In this document: in pieces, positions 23,132 to 35,080 of the stretch | Layout: each line of letters starts with the position of its first letter | How positions within the stretch are numbered: position 1 is the stretch's first letter | Origin: Littorina saxatilis | Lineage: Eukaryota; Mollusca; Gastropoda; Littorinimorpha; Littorinidae | Assembly (NCBI RefSeq): GCF_037325665.1 | Contig: NC_090255.1 | Coordinates: 20,823,154-20,887,153 of the forward strand | DNA: 64,000 bases | Reading direction: 5' to 3' | Notes under the pieces: model-generated | The model's database searches: none | What the model saw: the letters and a program-made list of their open reading frames with translations, nothing else | Told to the model about the DNA's origin: nothing | Position numbers and translations under genes: made by a program

Positions 23132-23138
23132 TATAAAA
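23132..23138 (+). promoter_or_regulatory. TATA box of the predicted secreted-protein gene
   Basis: TATAAAA lies 138 bp before the start codon at 23270. With initiation about 30 bp downstream (near 23160), the 5' UTR would be about 110 bases. A strong TATA box is typical of highly or cell-specifically expressed secreted-peptide genes. Confidence 0.55.
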
Positions 23139-23269
23139 AAGAAACAGCGTTTCTTTCCTTCAGAGAACCTGCTGATTGCAACACAGAACCTTGTTTCTCA
23201 CCGTACAAAGGAGAGAGTCTTCCAAGTTTTCGAGTCTACACGAGGAGAAGAGAACGGAAGAGAGCAAGG

Positions 23270-26200
23270 ATGAAGGTGGCTGTACTCCTCGGGCTGTGTG
23301 TCCTGGTCCTCATCGTCGCAGCTTGCGACAGCAAGCCTGCTGGTAAGGAGTGTGTGTGTGTTAATGTGTGTGCGGGGGGTGGGGGTAGTGTGTGTGTTAA
23401 TGTGTGTAGGAAATATCAAATCGGATAACAATTTAAGCCTTAAATGTAAAACAAAAAGATAAATAAGGGCTAGGTCTAAAAAGGACTGAGAAACAAAACC
23501 TTAAAAAACAACAGGACAAAATAGGCAAAGAACCGATCATTTTGCAGACAATGTCCTTTGTCTTCTACTGTCAGCGCAGTCATCGTGTGATTACTGTGTG
23601 CACTTCTGGTACTATAACATATCCTCAGGGGAGTTGGTGCCACACATGAAGCAGTACCACGAAATTTCGCAGCTTCATTTGTACCCCTCTTCTGTTGACA
23701 AATAGATATAAAAGTGCTACCTGCCCAATTGACTAAATGTAAAAATCATTACGCATAAAGTCTCAAAGCAAATAACTAAGAACAGATTTAAGAACGGATT
23801 TTGCAGACACAAAAAAATTGACTAAGTACAGATTTCGAAGTCCTTTCTGTGTGCACATCTGGCACTATTTCATGTTCTCAGGGGAGTTGGTGCCACAGAT
23901 GAAGCAGTACCAAGTGCTTTCCTCCGGGATAGAACGCATCGTCGAGAATGTTCTCCTTTTTTTTTCATCTGATCAGAAGATATTCCCCTCTTGTTTTTCT
24001 AAGCAGAAGATTTTGTAGCTTCATTCTTTCCTCTTTTCTGTTGACCTGCACGCCTTTTTGCAAGTGAAATCTCCAGCCTTTGCTTGTAAGGAGAAGATTG
24101 GTTTTTTTTCGTGATGATCTCTTCGACGAGCTTGTGATTGTGCGTTGCAGGAACATCAGCAGCAGGTAAGCTTACATTTGCTGCTGACACCAAGCAATCA
24201 TAATGACCAGAATCTCCATGTCCAGTGTACAAATCAACGATGGGGGTGACGTTGGCAAATTTATTTCAGCTTCAAGAATGCTATTGATTAGTTCTTGTTC
24301 TATCTCTGGTCTTAATGTAGAAGGTCTTCCTGTGAACTTTACTTCTTCTTTTGCAAATTTGTTTTTTTCCTTCTAAATGACTTTTAAGAGTTGTGACAGT
24401 AACACCATATGCTCTTGATGCGCACCACAAACCCATATCTCCGTTTTTCACTGCCGACAAAGCGCAGCCCATTTCTTCTGGTAACCACCGCCGTTCGGGT
24501 CACATAATACTGTCAAACAAATCAATCAATCATTCAATAAAACTTATAGAAGGGAAAAACACAACAAAACCGAAAAGAGAATTGAATACGTGATGAGGGT
24601 AAGATGGAACAGAATGCGGCAAAGCTGGAACACTGTTCCATGTTTGCCTCTCTTATGTGTTCCATCATTGCCGCATGGCACCTGCATGGATTTCGCGTTT
24701 TTCTGTTGGATACACGTGACGTTTCAAATCTTTTTTTCCGTTCAAGTTATTGCAAATCTATGAAGGTTTATCACAGCAATCAACATTTTACGTGAACGTA
24801 TACAGATAAAGAGTAATAATACGAATTGTAGACAGTAGAAATAAAAAGAAGAAGGAAAAAAAGTTTTAAAAACGTACCATTTTTTTTGTTTTGCCGCGGT
24901 AGTCATTTTTCTTGCTGGAATAATATCAAGGAATGTCACTAGACATTTCTGCAAAACAATTGTTCATGAATTGTTTCCCGTTGATCGCATATTGAGGTGT
25001 TCCAAGTTGGCCGACTGTTCCAGGATTGGCGACTTTCCCTTACGTATGTATGTGTGTTTACGTTTCAAAACAGAGGTGGTTGACAGATTTAGCCTACTCT
25101 TCTTTGAGACTCATGTCATGCGTCTTTGTTTCAACAGACTTTGAATTGAAATAAGACACCTGCTTAAATAAAGCTAACTTTCTTCCTATATTTTTTATTT
25201 TGACTATTTAAGCTTATGAAAGAGATTTGTGCAACAGGATTTGTGATATGCATGTCTATAATTAGTAAATGGAACAGATAGATTGCCTTAAAAAAAACTT
25301 TGAAGCATGCTTGCGTGTTAATAGACATGTGTGTGCAGTTTAGAAAAAGAAAAAGAAAGAACAAAAAACGTTTATTTTGTACATATACGATTAGGCATTA
25401 GTGGTGAGATACGAGAAGGTTATTGACTAAACTGGATTGATGTGTGATTTTTTTAAAGGAAATAAAGGATTTCATAACTAGCGATAACGGGTTTGAAGCA
25501 AATCCGACAAGACAAAGTTGTGCTTATTTCTTCCGTATTTTGTTCACAAAAACAAGCTGTAGTACTATGCACTCCAAACGTCAACATGTTACTAAATTAT
25601 AGCATTTTGAAATGTTTGTAATTTGTTGTTGTTGCATTATATTAAAAAAAAAGAACTTGAAAAGAAATCAAGGATTGATTTTGTTTAGGTGAGACAAGAC
25701 TTTCTATCGGCGTTCTATTGTTTGTTGAAGCTGTCACACTTTTGACTAAAATACATTTTCTTCTTTAAAATAAATCCCCTTATATTTTTATAGCATGACT
25801 AATAATAATAATTTAAAAAATAATAATGATGCATACTATTTGTAAAGCGCGTGTATCCAGAGTTTAAACCCTGCTCAAAGCGCTGTACAATCATTAGTAA
25901 CTTAAACGAGTACTGACCTTGGGAAGACGAAGTTTGAGTGGAATTCCATGAATGTAGTTTACCGGAACGGAAGGATATGTGAGAGAGCGCATGTCCGGAA
26001 GAGCCAGATTTTAACGCACAGATCATCTAGTTTGTTGTAAAAAAGAATTAACAACTGATGATCTGAAATTTAACAGGTTTGGAAAAACATTTTCATATAT
26101 TCTTGGGCGGGTAACTTAGGTTAGGGAAGGGCACATATCCTTCCGTTCCGGTAAACTACATTCATGGAATTCCACTCAAACTTCGTCTTCCCAAGGTCAG

Positions 26201-29200
26201 TACTCGTTTAAGTTACTAATTCCATTTCACGTAGTTTAGCCGAAACTACAGGAAATGTGAGACTTCAAAGTATGTTTTTAGTGCATTATGCCTCTTTTAT
26301 TTTCAACATTTTCCAGTGCATTATCTATGCCTGGGTTTTAAGTGCATTATCTATGCATCTTTGATTATTCAAAAACATGTTTCAGTGCATTATCTATGCA
26401 TTGTTTCAGTTATGAAGACTTTCGCCACAGTGAAAATAATAGTCTTACTGCTTTCCTAGCAGTCTATCATTGTCTTCTTCAGTGAAGTGCCTACTTGTAG
26501 TTCTTACAACTTGACCTGCCCATGAATTTCCACATGGTACTCTGAACTTTTTGGCTTTCTGCTCTTTGCGAATCATCGACTATTGGTCGATTGTAAAATC
26601 GCTGGAAAGTTTTGGCATTCGACCAGCCTGCTGATTTTAATATGTCATCAATACATACACCAGTTTTTAACATAGCTGATGAGGAAGCACTTCTAAAGCT
26701 ATGAGCAGTGAACCCTTGGACACCAGCTGACCCCAAAACCTCTTTCATCCAGCGAGCTATCGAATCCTTCGATGCTGGCCCATGTGGCCGTCCATAACAC
26801 AAAATAAGTTTGTCACAGTCTCCACGAACCACTGCAGTCCTTGCAATTTATTCTTTTAAACAGCTTACAACACAAAGTTGTTTTTCCTCCTCATACTTTT
26901 GGAGGTGTATTGGTGCTTGGTGATAACCAGGTCTACTATGCTTGAGTTTATCAACTACATGAATCTTGCATGATCCCTGATTTAAAAACTGAACACATGA
27001 TAGTTTCAATAAATGAATTGTCTGCACTCTCTGTGCCGAAACAATCAAAAGTAAAGCACACAATTTTAATGTTATTTCTTTCAAGGAGAGTTTGCTATTG
27101 TCCTCACTATTTCTGAAAAAATCCAATAGCACAGCCACATCCCAAGTGTTTTTTTGGCGGGACAATGGTGTTCTCAGCTGAAACACACCTCTTACAAAAC
27201 GACATATCAACGGGTGTTCTCCCATTTTCTTGTTGCCATCTGTTTGTACTACAGCAGAAATAGCACTCCTGGCTGTGTTAATAGCACTGTAGCCTAATCC
27301 AAGGCTAAACAGCCCAGTCAAAAATTCCAAAACTTGCTTTACAGATGCATGAAATGGATCACAGTTCCGTTCAACACAGAAAACTTTCCACCGTGACAAG
27401 TAGCTGGAATACTGTCTGTGTGTCCTTTCCCTCCATGATGCACAGATGATGCTGCAAGCTTGTCCATGAATTCCTTGTGCTTCAACTGCATCCCTGATAA
27501 CATCACTGCCATCAACTGAAGCTTGCTGTGCAGAGGATGTGGTGTCTGCGCGTGGGCCAGACGTAGAACAGTCCTCCCCTTGGGTAGCAGAAGAGGTTTC
27601 CTGACGAGGAGCCGCAATAGTTGAGGATACCAAGTTGCTGTAGGCCAGTCTGGGACTATGACAACCCCTTCTGCGTTGTCCTTCTCCAGTTTGACCAGGA
27701 CCCTCTGAATCAGGCTGAATGGCGGAAAAGCATAAAAGAACCAGTTAGTCCAACTCATCTTAAATGCATCCACAGCAAACGATTCTGGATCTGGCTGCCA
27801 AGACACAAAAGTTGTCAACTGGCGATTTAGTCTTGATGCAAAAAGATCAATTTCAGGTTTTCCAACTAGCTCACAGATTCTTTTGAAAATCTGTCTGTCC
27901 AGCATCCATTCTGTATTATCATTGAATTTTCTGGACCGAGCATCAGCTTGTGTATTTAGCTTGCCAGGAATGTGAGCAACTGTCAGCCAAATATTCCTGT
28001 CTTTACACCAGATCCAGATTCGTTTTGCTACATCATTGCAATCTGCAGAATGTGAACCACCCATTTTTTCAATGTATGACACCGCACATGAGTTGTCTGT
28101 CAGCACTTTGACATGTTTACCATCAATATCCTTACTAAAGCTTTTCAGAGCATGCTCAATCGCCATCAGCTCTAGAACATTGATATTGTTGTTTCTTTCT
28201 GAAACAGACCAACGGCCACCTGTTTACTTTGGGTGGCAAACTGCACCCCAACCCAAAGTGGAGGCATCTGTTGTTATTACTATTTCAGGTTCAGATCTTT
28301 CTATGGGGAAAAAAGCTGAATCTATGTTCTGTAGCCACCAGTCTAGCTCTTCTTCAGCTTCCTTTGATATAACTACCAATGCATCAAAATCCCCTTTTTT
28401 CACTTTCAATGCTTCAACCTTAACCTTATCGAGTTGTCTATAGAACAACTGACCCCAAAGCACAGCTGGGAATGAAGCAACAAGCTGACCAATCACTTGC
28501 GCTTGCTCCCGAATGGTAATCCTTTTCCTGTTTTTTACACTTCTGCACGTATTTTTCAGTTTCTGAATTTTCTCTTCAGTCAGACAGACAGACATATTTT
28601 CTGAATCTAGCCAAAACCCCAGATACTTTATCTTTTTGAGTGGGGTAAGTTCTGACTTTTCTTCATGGATGATAAATCCAAGAGCTTCAAACAAGTGTAC
28701 TGTTTCCTGAACATTCTGCAGACAACTCTCATAAATTTGTCCCTGAAGATAGCAATCATCAATGAATGATGCTGACAAAAGCCCCTTTTTCTCAGACAAG
28801 CATACACTGGTTTAACTTAGTGAAATATCTTGGGCAGTTACACAACCCGTTTGGGAAGCAGGTGTATTCATACAACTGTTCTCTCCAAATGAATTTCAAA
28901 AATTTTCTGAATTCTGGCTTGATTGAGACAGAATAATATGCATGCCTCAAGTCAACTGAAGCCATATATATATATAACACCCTTTTTTCATATAAAGCCG
29001 TATAGCTGACGTCAGATTTTCCATTTTGAAGTGCTCATACGTCACTGACTGATTAAACTCTTTCAGGTTTAGAATCATTCGATATGTTCCATCTGGTTTC
29101 ATCACCAGGAATACAGGGGATATTATTTCTCCATCTTCACTTTCACATTTTTCTATTACTTTCATTTTCAGTAACTTCTGAACTTCATTGTCCATCTCAG

Positions 29201-31133
29201 AAAATTGATAACCCTTGATTTGAGTTGTACTTGTAGGCACTTTTCCTACTTCTAATTCTGATAAATCCCCCAGTGGAATTTCAGCCCCTGTCACCATTTT
29301 CAAAATAAACGGATCTGATGTCAGCTTTCTCCATTCTCCAATAAAATATTGTATTCTACCTGCAAAAAATGGTATCTGAACACTTTTGTTTATTGGATAG
29401 CGTACCTTACCGGTCAGGTCCGGCTGTGCATCCTCATTTATGCCGATTTGAATGTCGTGTTGTTCTGCCCTCGGAAGCTTCTCCCCCAGTAGCGTGGATA
29501 GTAACCTCTTGCTCGGCCGCGTGTCCAGCCTCGGCCTCTTCTCTGGTCGTAGTCCCAGTTTTTTGTCCTGCCTCCTCTGAATGGAAAAAACTTGTCTCCC
29601 CTTGATGACCGAGTGATTGCCATGCCAAGCTTGGACGACGAATCAATGGAGGCGAACACAGATCCCAAATCATCCCCAAACAGTTCTGTTGTTACTGGGA
29701 TTTCTGAAGAAACGAGTTTCTTGTATTTCTTGTTGAATTGCGGTGCGGACATAATCGACACTCTTCTGTCCATTGACATTTCGTGAGTCGCTTTGAGAAT
29801 GAGCCCCATTGAATTGGTCAGAGATTTCATTTGTTTTTTCACATCAATATTTGTTTTCCCAACACACACGTTCGCTGCACACACAAGAGCGTTCACTGCT
29901 GTAAGCAAAATGTGTTGGATTCTTTGAGTACGCAAATCTGCACTTTTCTGGTTATGGTCCATTGTGTCCCACACTTCATGGTTCACTCGAGGAACTTTTA
30001 GTTCGACGTTTTTCGGGCGCTTGTGTTCCGAAATCTTGTCTTTCATTTTTGCTTCGTTCATTTTGCCTTTTGCCATCATGTTGACTATTTTGGCTAGCTG
30101 TTCCGAAATATCATCGCCAAGCTCCTCATCAGCCTCATAATCTTGCTGAATCCCTGTCAGTGTGTCACTTTCAGCATTTTCATCACTGCGATTTTCTGTC
30201 TGATCGCCACAAGATCTCACACGAGTAAGATTTTCAATTTGGTAGTCCAAATCGTCATCAGAATTGTCCACCAAAAAAGATACGGTGCTGTCTTCTTCTC
30301 TGCGTCTTTTCTTCTTCAAAGGGGAACTACTCCGAAATTGAACACATTCTGATTCTTCGTCTTCCACAATTTCCCCTTCTTCTGCATCCCATTTCTTTAG
30401 TGCAGGCAGGATTCGTTCATTCTGCTTTTTCATGTCATCCCAATCCTTTGTCGGTAATTGTACTACCTCAGGTCGAGGTTTTTCTTTTTGTTTCACTTTT
30501 GTGATTTCAACCATGTTTTTCTGGGGTCTCTGTGAGCATGGAGGGGAAGAGTCTTCACCCTCGGAATCGGATTTGAGCAAGTTTTCTTCGCTCTCCATTC
30601 CAAATTTTTTGAAAGAACAACGCAGCAAGGTTCGCGGAATCGAAAGATGTACTTTGAGACCGAAAAATTCGATCGTAAACCAAGATGAATCACGATAAAC
30701 AACCGAAAAAAGCGGAGCATCGGTTTTAGACGTGCGCTAATGGCGCCGGAAATACGGATATGGCTCTTCCGGACATGCGCTCTCTCACATTTCCTAAGTT
30801 TCGACTAAACTACGTGAAATGGAATTGGAATTGAATACACTTTATACCCTTTTCTGCTGATGCCTGTCACTGAAATTGATTTTCATTCGATTTCATTTAC
30901 TTTGGTATATCCCTATTCATATGTGTTTGAAAAATCTGTACGCTCTCGTGTCTAGCGTCCTTATATGAGCTCGGTAATTCTTTTAGCTCTAAAACTATGA
31001 ACAAAAAAAAGTTCGTGATATAAATAATATTGTTTGGTTTGCATGTACTTTACCAAACTGAAGGTGATAAACATAGAACAAAAATTGAAATAGGAGCATG
31101 CAGGCATATATCTATATATATATATACGACTAG

Positions 31134-31164
<31 letters not shown>

Positions 31165-32057
31165 TCGCGATGCACGGCCAAAGTTCTCGGTGGATCTTTT
31201 TCAAATTTGGACACCGTATTCAGCTACACCCCGGACACAACCTCATCGATGAGATATTTCAACACGTGCTCTCAGCGCGCAGCGCTGTGCGCGCTGAACC
31301 GAATTTTTTTTTCTTTTTTTTTTCGGGATCCACTACCACCTCCTTATCTTCTCCAGTGTTTTCAGCCGCGATTATCTCCCTTCCTCCGTGTGGCGTCAAT
31401 CCATATTCCCGTTACTACGTTACTATTTTTAGAAGGTCACTGCACGTTACTATTTTTAGAAGGTCTCCAGTGTTTTGCGCGTTTATCTCCTTTCCTTCGT
31501 GCGCCGGCGAAGCCGGCGTACACCCGGTAGAGCCGGGTCCCAGGCGCAGCCTGGTATTCGGCTCTACTTCTTCCCGGCGAAGCCGGTACCCGGCGAAGCG
31601 GGCAATCATCTAGTATATATATACCTCTAATAAACAAAGGGAAGTAAGCGCTCTGAATGCATACGCCATGTGTAACAGAGTAAGTGAGAGTTATTCGGAT
31701 CCATTCTCCTGGCAACTGAGAGAATATAACAAGCATGAACAAGCAAATTTCATCCTCAATCATTTAATTATAGGTTAAAAACCCACCATAATTATTCATT
31801 ATTGCAGGCAAGAGAGGGAACAGGCAAGGGAGGGGGCCAAGGAGGGACTTGCCTGATGAGGCGGCAGCAGAGGCCCGGGCTGCGGCTGAGAGTGAGGGGA
31901 GGGCCAGACAGCTCGCCATGGCACAGGCTACCCTCTTGAAGTGAGTACACTTCCTCCCTATAAACTCCTTCTCTCAATAGACCGCGATGCTCAGAAATAA
32001 CTCGGAAATAAGTTTTTACATTTAGTCAATTTAGACCGAGAATCCAGACGTGGGTGG

Positions 32058-32099
<42 letters not shown>

Positions 32100-32184
32100 C
32101 TCTGTGTGTGTATGAGTGTGTGGATGTGTGTGGATGTGTGTGTCTGTGTTTGCATGTGGACGTGTTTCTCAGTGTGTGTATGTG

Positions 32185-32229
<45 letters not shown>

Positions 32230-33645
32230 GTGTGTGTGAAGTTTTATGGGTTATGGAAGAGTTGATTTCCTTTGTTACTGTGGAGCCACTGAATCAAGTC
32301 TACAATGTCACGTGTACCTTGCCTCAAAGTTTCTATGTGCTAAGCAAAACAAGGGACAGCAACTCTTCCTCAACTCATAAAACCCCGACAGAGTTAAGTC
32401 CCGAATTCGTCTATCTAAGCCCTCGACGGGCATAAAACGTATCAGGTTCATACGTTGTTATTACGAAAAACACCGTTCATACTCTGACAAGGGAAACAAC
32501 CACTGAATACTGTCCTCTGAATTGCAACAAGATGATTGCCTCCCATGGAGATAGGTTTCATATGTGGCATAAGACTTATAATGTGTATGTTAAGTCATTT
32601 GATTAATTGGGTTGGTTTTTTCAACAAATTGTCCCTGATTCAAACTTAAATAGACATGTACCATGAAGACCATCTTGTCAGTTCCCAAATATCTGTTGAC
32701 GTTTTTACCTTGGATGACTGAGAGTATTGTTACACTCTATAACAGTTAGCATGCAAATTTGCCAAATATCTACAGCCTGCTTGCTCTTTGTGCCGAATGG
32801 ACATTTGTGACCCTCCACCACGAAATGAGTCGCATGTCACCTTTGCATGATTTCATATTTTTACACTTTCCCAGAGTTTTTTGATGCTCTATCCAGTGGT
32901 GAAAACCGTTTTAGAAAAGAGCGAAAACTGTTCGAGTTATAAGCCTGTGACTAAGGTAACCCGCCTCACACTGTTACCAGACACTCTCCGGACTTATATC
33001 AAGCCTAGCGCAGAACCGCGCGAGGTGACAAGCAAGCTTTTTTTTTTTTTATAAGCGAGTGCATCTGTAGAATGTTTACACAAATTGCATCCAAAACTGG
33101 ATCCATATATTTTTTTCTCCAGTTCTGCCCTCCGTCTGGCAAGAGCTCTGGGATTGGACCCTCAGGCAACCGCGGCGTTCGTCAACAACGTTCAGACAGT
33201 TATCGACCAGGCCGTCGCCCCGCCCACCACAACGCTCGCCCCGCCCCCTGAGCCAAGTACCCTGCTCGCTGCCGAGCCAACCAGCACGCCGCTTGCTGCG
33301 GTAACCCAGGAACTGATCACGGACGCTGCAGCCGCACAATCAACCACCGCGGCAACTGCAGTCACCACGGCAATGATCCCTGACGCTGCAACCACCACGG
33401 CAATGATCCCTGACGCTGCAACCACCACGGCAATGATCCCTGACGCTGCAGTCACCACGGCAATGATCCCTGACGCTGCAGTCACCACGGCAATGATCCC
33501 TGACGCTGCAACCACCACGGCAATGATCCCTGACGCTGCAACCACCACGGCAATGATCCCTGACGCTGCAACCACAACGGCAATGAGCACGGCCGCTGCA
33601 GACGGGCAACAAGTCTCCACGGTCGCTGCAGCCACGCCGGCCTAA
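23270..33645 (+). CDS. Predicted secreted protein with Thr/Ala-rich tandem-repeat tail (hypothetical), three exons
   Basis: Proposed exons: 23270-23342, 31808-31940, 33123-33645. Exon 1 encodes a signal peptide ([18 protein letters not shown]) and ends in phase 1 at a GTAAGG donor. Exon 2 follows a TTATTGCAG acceptor, is open only in the phase that fits, and ends GAA|GTGAGT. Exon 3 follows TTTTTTCTCCAG and again fits. The sum is 729 bases, 242 residues, TAA stop. After the signal comes a basic stretch ([13 protein letters not shown]), possibly a processing site. Next is a helical Ala/Glu/Arg segment, then a Thr/Pro/Ala region with seven perfect TTAMIPDAA-type decapeptides, likely O-glycosylated. 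No known domain is recognised. Linking exon 1 to exon 2 across 8.5 kb is inference; exons 2 and 3 are well supported together. Confidence 0.6.
23570..23930 (+). repeat. Diverged direct duplication in intron 1, possible alternative exon
   Basis: Two copies (about 23588-23670 and 23846-23916) share TCAGGGGAGTTGGTGCCACA and ATGAAGCAGTACCA. The first lies behind a strong acceptor (tcttctactgtcag, ending 23574). Joined to exon 1 in phase it would give a 67-codon secreted peptide stopping at 23705. The same frame is open in the second copy. This could be an alternative terminal exon, or a non-coding repeat that happens to be open. Confidence 0.35.
24229..24515 (-). mobile_element. Pogo-like DNA transposase fragment: Psq-type helix-turn-helix N-terminus
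   Basis: The minus strand encodes [20 protein letters not shown], continuing [20 protein letters not shown]: the pipsqueak-type HTH at the N-terminus of pogo/Tigger-like DDE transposases. After a frameshift near 24350 the reading continues as [20 protein letters not shown], the usual linker. No DDE catalytic domain follows. It lies antisense in intron 1 of the secreted-protein gene and may be a transposon relic or a piece of a host Psq gene. Confidence 0.7.
24516..25797. other. Unannotated intronic stretch
   Basis: AT-rich DNA inside the long first intron. I see no exon, RNA or repeat I can support. Confidence 0.4.
25798..25893 (-). mobile_element. 3' tail of an L2/CR1-like retroposon
   Basis: On the minus strand it reads GTACAGCGCTTTGAGCAGGG ... 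GCGCTTTACAAATAGTATGC and ends in (ATT)n. This resembles the '...gcgcctggag...gctatagaaaag(ATT)n' tail at 61990-62109 in layout. Confidence 0.55.
25895..30835 (-). mobile_element. DIRS-like tyrosine-recombinase retrotransposon
   Basis: A fossil element of about 4.9 kb read on the minus strand. Parts in order: a Gag-like frame at 29438-30628 (396 codons, acidic, with a Gly/Arg-rich end), a reverse transcriptase and RNase H region (about 27650-29300), and a tyrosine recombinase region (26491-27633) with Arg, His-x-x-Arg and Tyr signature segments. In place of LTRs, inverted blocks lie at the ends: 25897-25981 pairs with 26131-26222, and the segments near 25979-26005 and 26218-26262 are each complementary to parts of 30755-30830. 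These are the inverted termini and internal complementary region typical of DIRS. The enzyme part is broken at about four places; the Gag-like frame looks whole. It is probably fairly young because long frames persist. Confidence 0.85.
31111..31613 (+). mobile_element. Non-autonomous Helitron, copy H1
   Basis: It starts TCTATATATA after A and ends with hairpin CCCGGCGAAGCGGG, a few bases and CTAG before T, the canonical Helitron ends (5' TC, 3' hairpin plus CTRR, A^T insertion). After a (TGTC)n tract it carries GATGCACGGCCAAAGTTCTC and CAACACGTGCTCTCAGCGCG. Several AAGCCGG hairpins are stacked near the 3' end. It lies in intron 1 of the secreted-protein gene, 195 bp before exon 2. Confidence 0.8.
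32062..32238. repeat. (GT)n microsatellite
   Basis: An interrupted GT tract in intron 2 of the secreted-protein gene. Its left flank (about 32016-32045) resembles the start of an R repeat (TTTTACATTTAGTCAATTTA). The rest of intron 2, 32239-32805, is unremarkable. Confidence 0.9.
32806..33030. mobile_element. TGTGACCCTCCACCACG MITE, copy truncated at the right end
   Basis: Same sequence as the full copy at 38311-38563 but stops at GAGGTGACA, losing most of the right inverted repeat. It lies in intron 2, about 90 bp before exon 3. Confidence 0.85.
33361..33600 (+). repeat. 30-bp coding minisatellite
   Basis: Seven nearly identical 30-bp units (33361-33570) plus a degenerate eighth encode (T/V)TTAMIPDAA decapeptides in exon 3 of the secreted-protein gene. 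The unit length is a multiple of three, so copy-number change keeps the frame. Units differ mainly in one Val/Thr codon. Confidence 0.95.
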
Positions 33646-33674
33646 GCCTCAAATAGGGGACACTAGTAAGAGCC

Positions 33675-33807
33675 GGTGTCACGAACTGAAAACTCTGCTG
33701 AACAATCCCTTTCAATGCTGTTAATACGCATGCGCCAATCTTGGACTTAAAAAATGCGACCCTTTGACCGAACGAACCAAAGGTTAGGGTTTTCAGTTCG
33801 TGACACC
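33675..33807. mobile_element. 133-bp MITE with 19-bp perfect inverted ends
   Basis: GGTGTCACGAACTGAAAAC (33675-33693) and its exact complement (33789-33807) flank a short non-coding core. It would lie in the 3' UTR of the secreted-protein gene, 30 bp after its stop. Confidence 0.8.
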
Positions 33808-34101
33808 AGTGTGATGTGCATAAACATTTACCAACAGGGTGAAATTGCTAAAAATCACAAATCTTAGTTTTAACCGGCCAATTCGACCCAGTGCCTGGTT
33901 CTCACCCAGTTGGTAACTTTTTAGTGCACCTTGTCCCTGGTATTCCCGACATGCATGATAGCAAACGGATTGATATTGGAGCTGGTGTCTCGGATGGGTA
34001 GACAAGAAAGTCATCCCAAGTTGATACTATACCCCAAGAGATTTCCGCTTTAAATCAGCGTCTTGAGATATCAAAAGTTGATGCGCTAAATATGTACTGA
34101 C

Positions 34102-34107
34102 AATAAA
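34102..34107 (+). terminator. Candidate poly(A) signal AATAAA
   Basis: The first clear AATAAA after the stop at 33645, about 455 bases downstream. Assignment to the secreted-protein gene is an inference. Confidence 0.3.
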
Positions 34108-34195
34108 TAATCACTGATATTTGTGTGTGCGTATTCTTTTGAAAGTAAATCAAAAAGTACTTCAAGTATGTAAAACAGATGAGGATGACAACACA

Positions 34196-34311
<116 letters not shown>

Positions 34312-34330
34312 CTGGCATATATATTATATA

Positions 34331-34751
34331 TCTATCTATACGACTTGTGTCCCGTTTGAGTGGACTTCGCCTTCAAAGGTGATTGTGGTGTTTCGGCACT
34401 CGGTTACATTTGGCGTCGTCGACAGCGATGGGACTCGACATGAAATGTTCAGGCCACTGAATCATTTTCGTGCTGTTCTCATTCCACCTGGGAGGGACCT
34501 GAGCTTGGCGGGTCCATGGTTCGGAACTTTGGGGACAAAGTTCATTCAAAGGGGGTCGAGTGAGACAGGGAGACTACCGTCGCCCTTCACAGCAGACTCT
34601 GCAGAGTTGTTCGCCTTAGAAGTTGTGGGCTTTCCTTGCATGTACCCGTAAGTTGTCCTCACTGGAAAAGTGCAAAGGTCGAATCTATTTATCGAAAAAT
34701 CCACTGTCATCTATCTCTGTATATTTATATATATAGATAGATATATACGGC

Positions 34752-34832
<81 letters not shown>

Positions 34833-35069
34833 TGGAGGCAACACCTGTGGATTGTAGAGTTCTGTTTGTGATGGGGTCTGGCGGCTTTTGTCTGTCTGTA
34901 TGTTCTGGCATTTGAGAAGCAATAACAGATAATATAGGGCATAGAAATAAGCTCTAAAATTCGCAATCCCGTTTGACAGGACTTCGCCTTCAAAGGTGAT
35001 TGTGGTGAACCGCCACGCTGTCTGTCTCTGTCTCGCGATTCACCCCGGCGAAGCCGGGTATTCCTCTAG
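34331..35069 (+). mobile_element. Non-autonomous Helitron, copy H2
   Basis: It starts TCTATCTATACGACTTGTGT and ends CCCGGCGAAGCCGGG-TATTCCT-CTAG followed by T. It carries an internal GT tract and two copies of GGACTTCGCCTTCAAAGGTG (about 34362 and 34980), suggesting it arose by fusion or internal duplication. Confidence 0.8.
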
Positions 35070-35080
35070 TATATATATAT

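Noticed and set aside
29434-29679. Second minus-strand frame overlapping the DIRS Gag-like end
   Set aside because: Overlaps the longer Gag-like frame in another phase; most likely its shadow.
33192-33635. Antisense open frames opposite exon 3 of the secreted-protein gene
   Set aside because: Shadows of the 30-bp repeat; the plus strand has matching splice sites and a proper stop, the minus strand does not.
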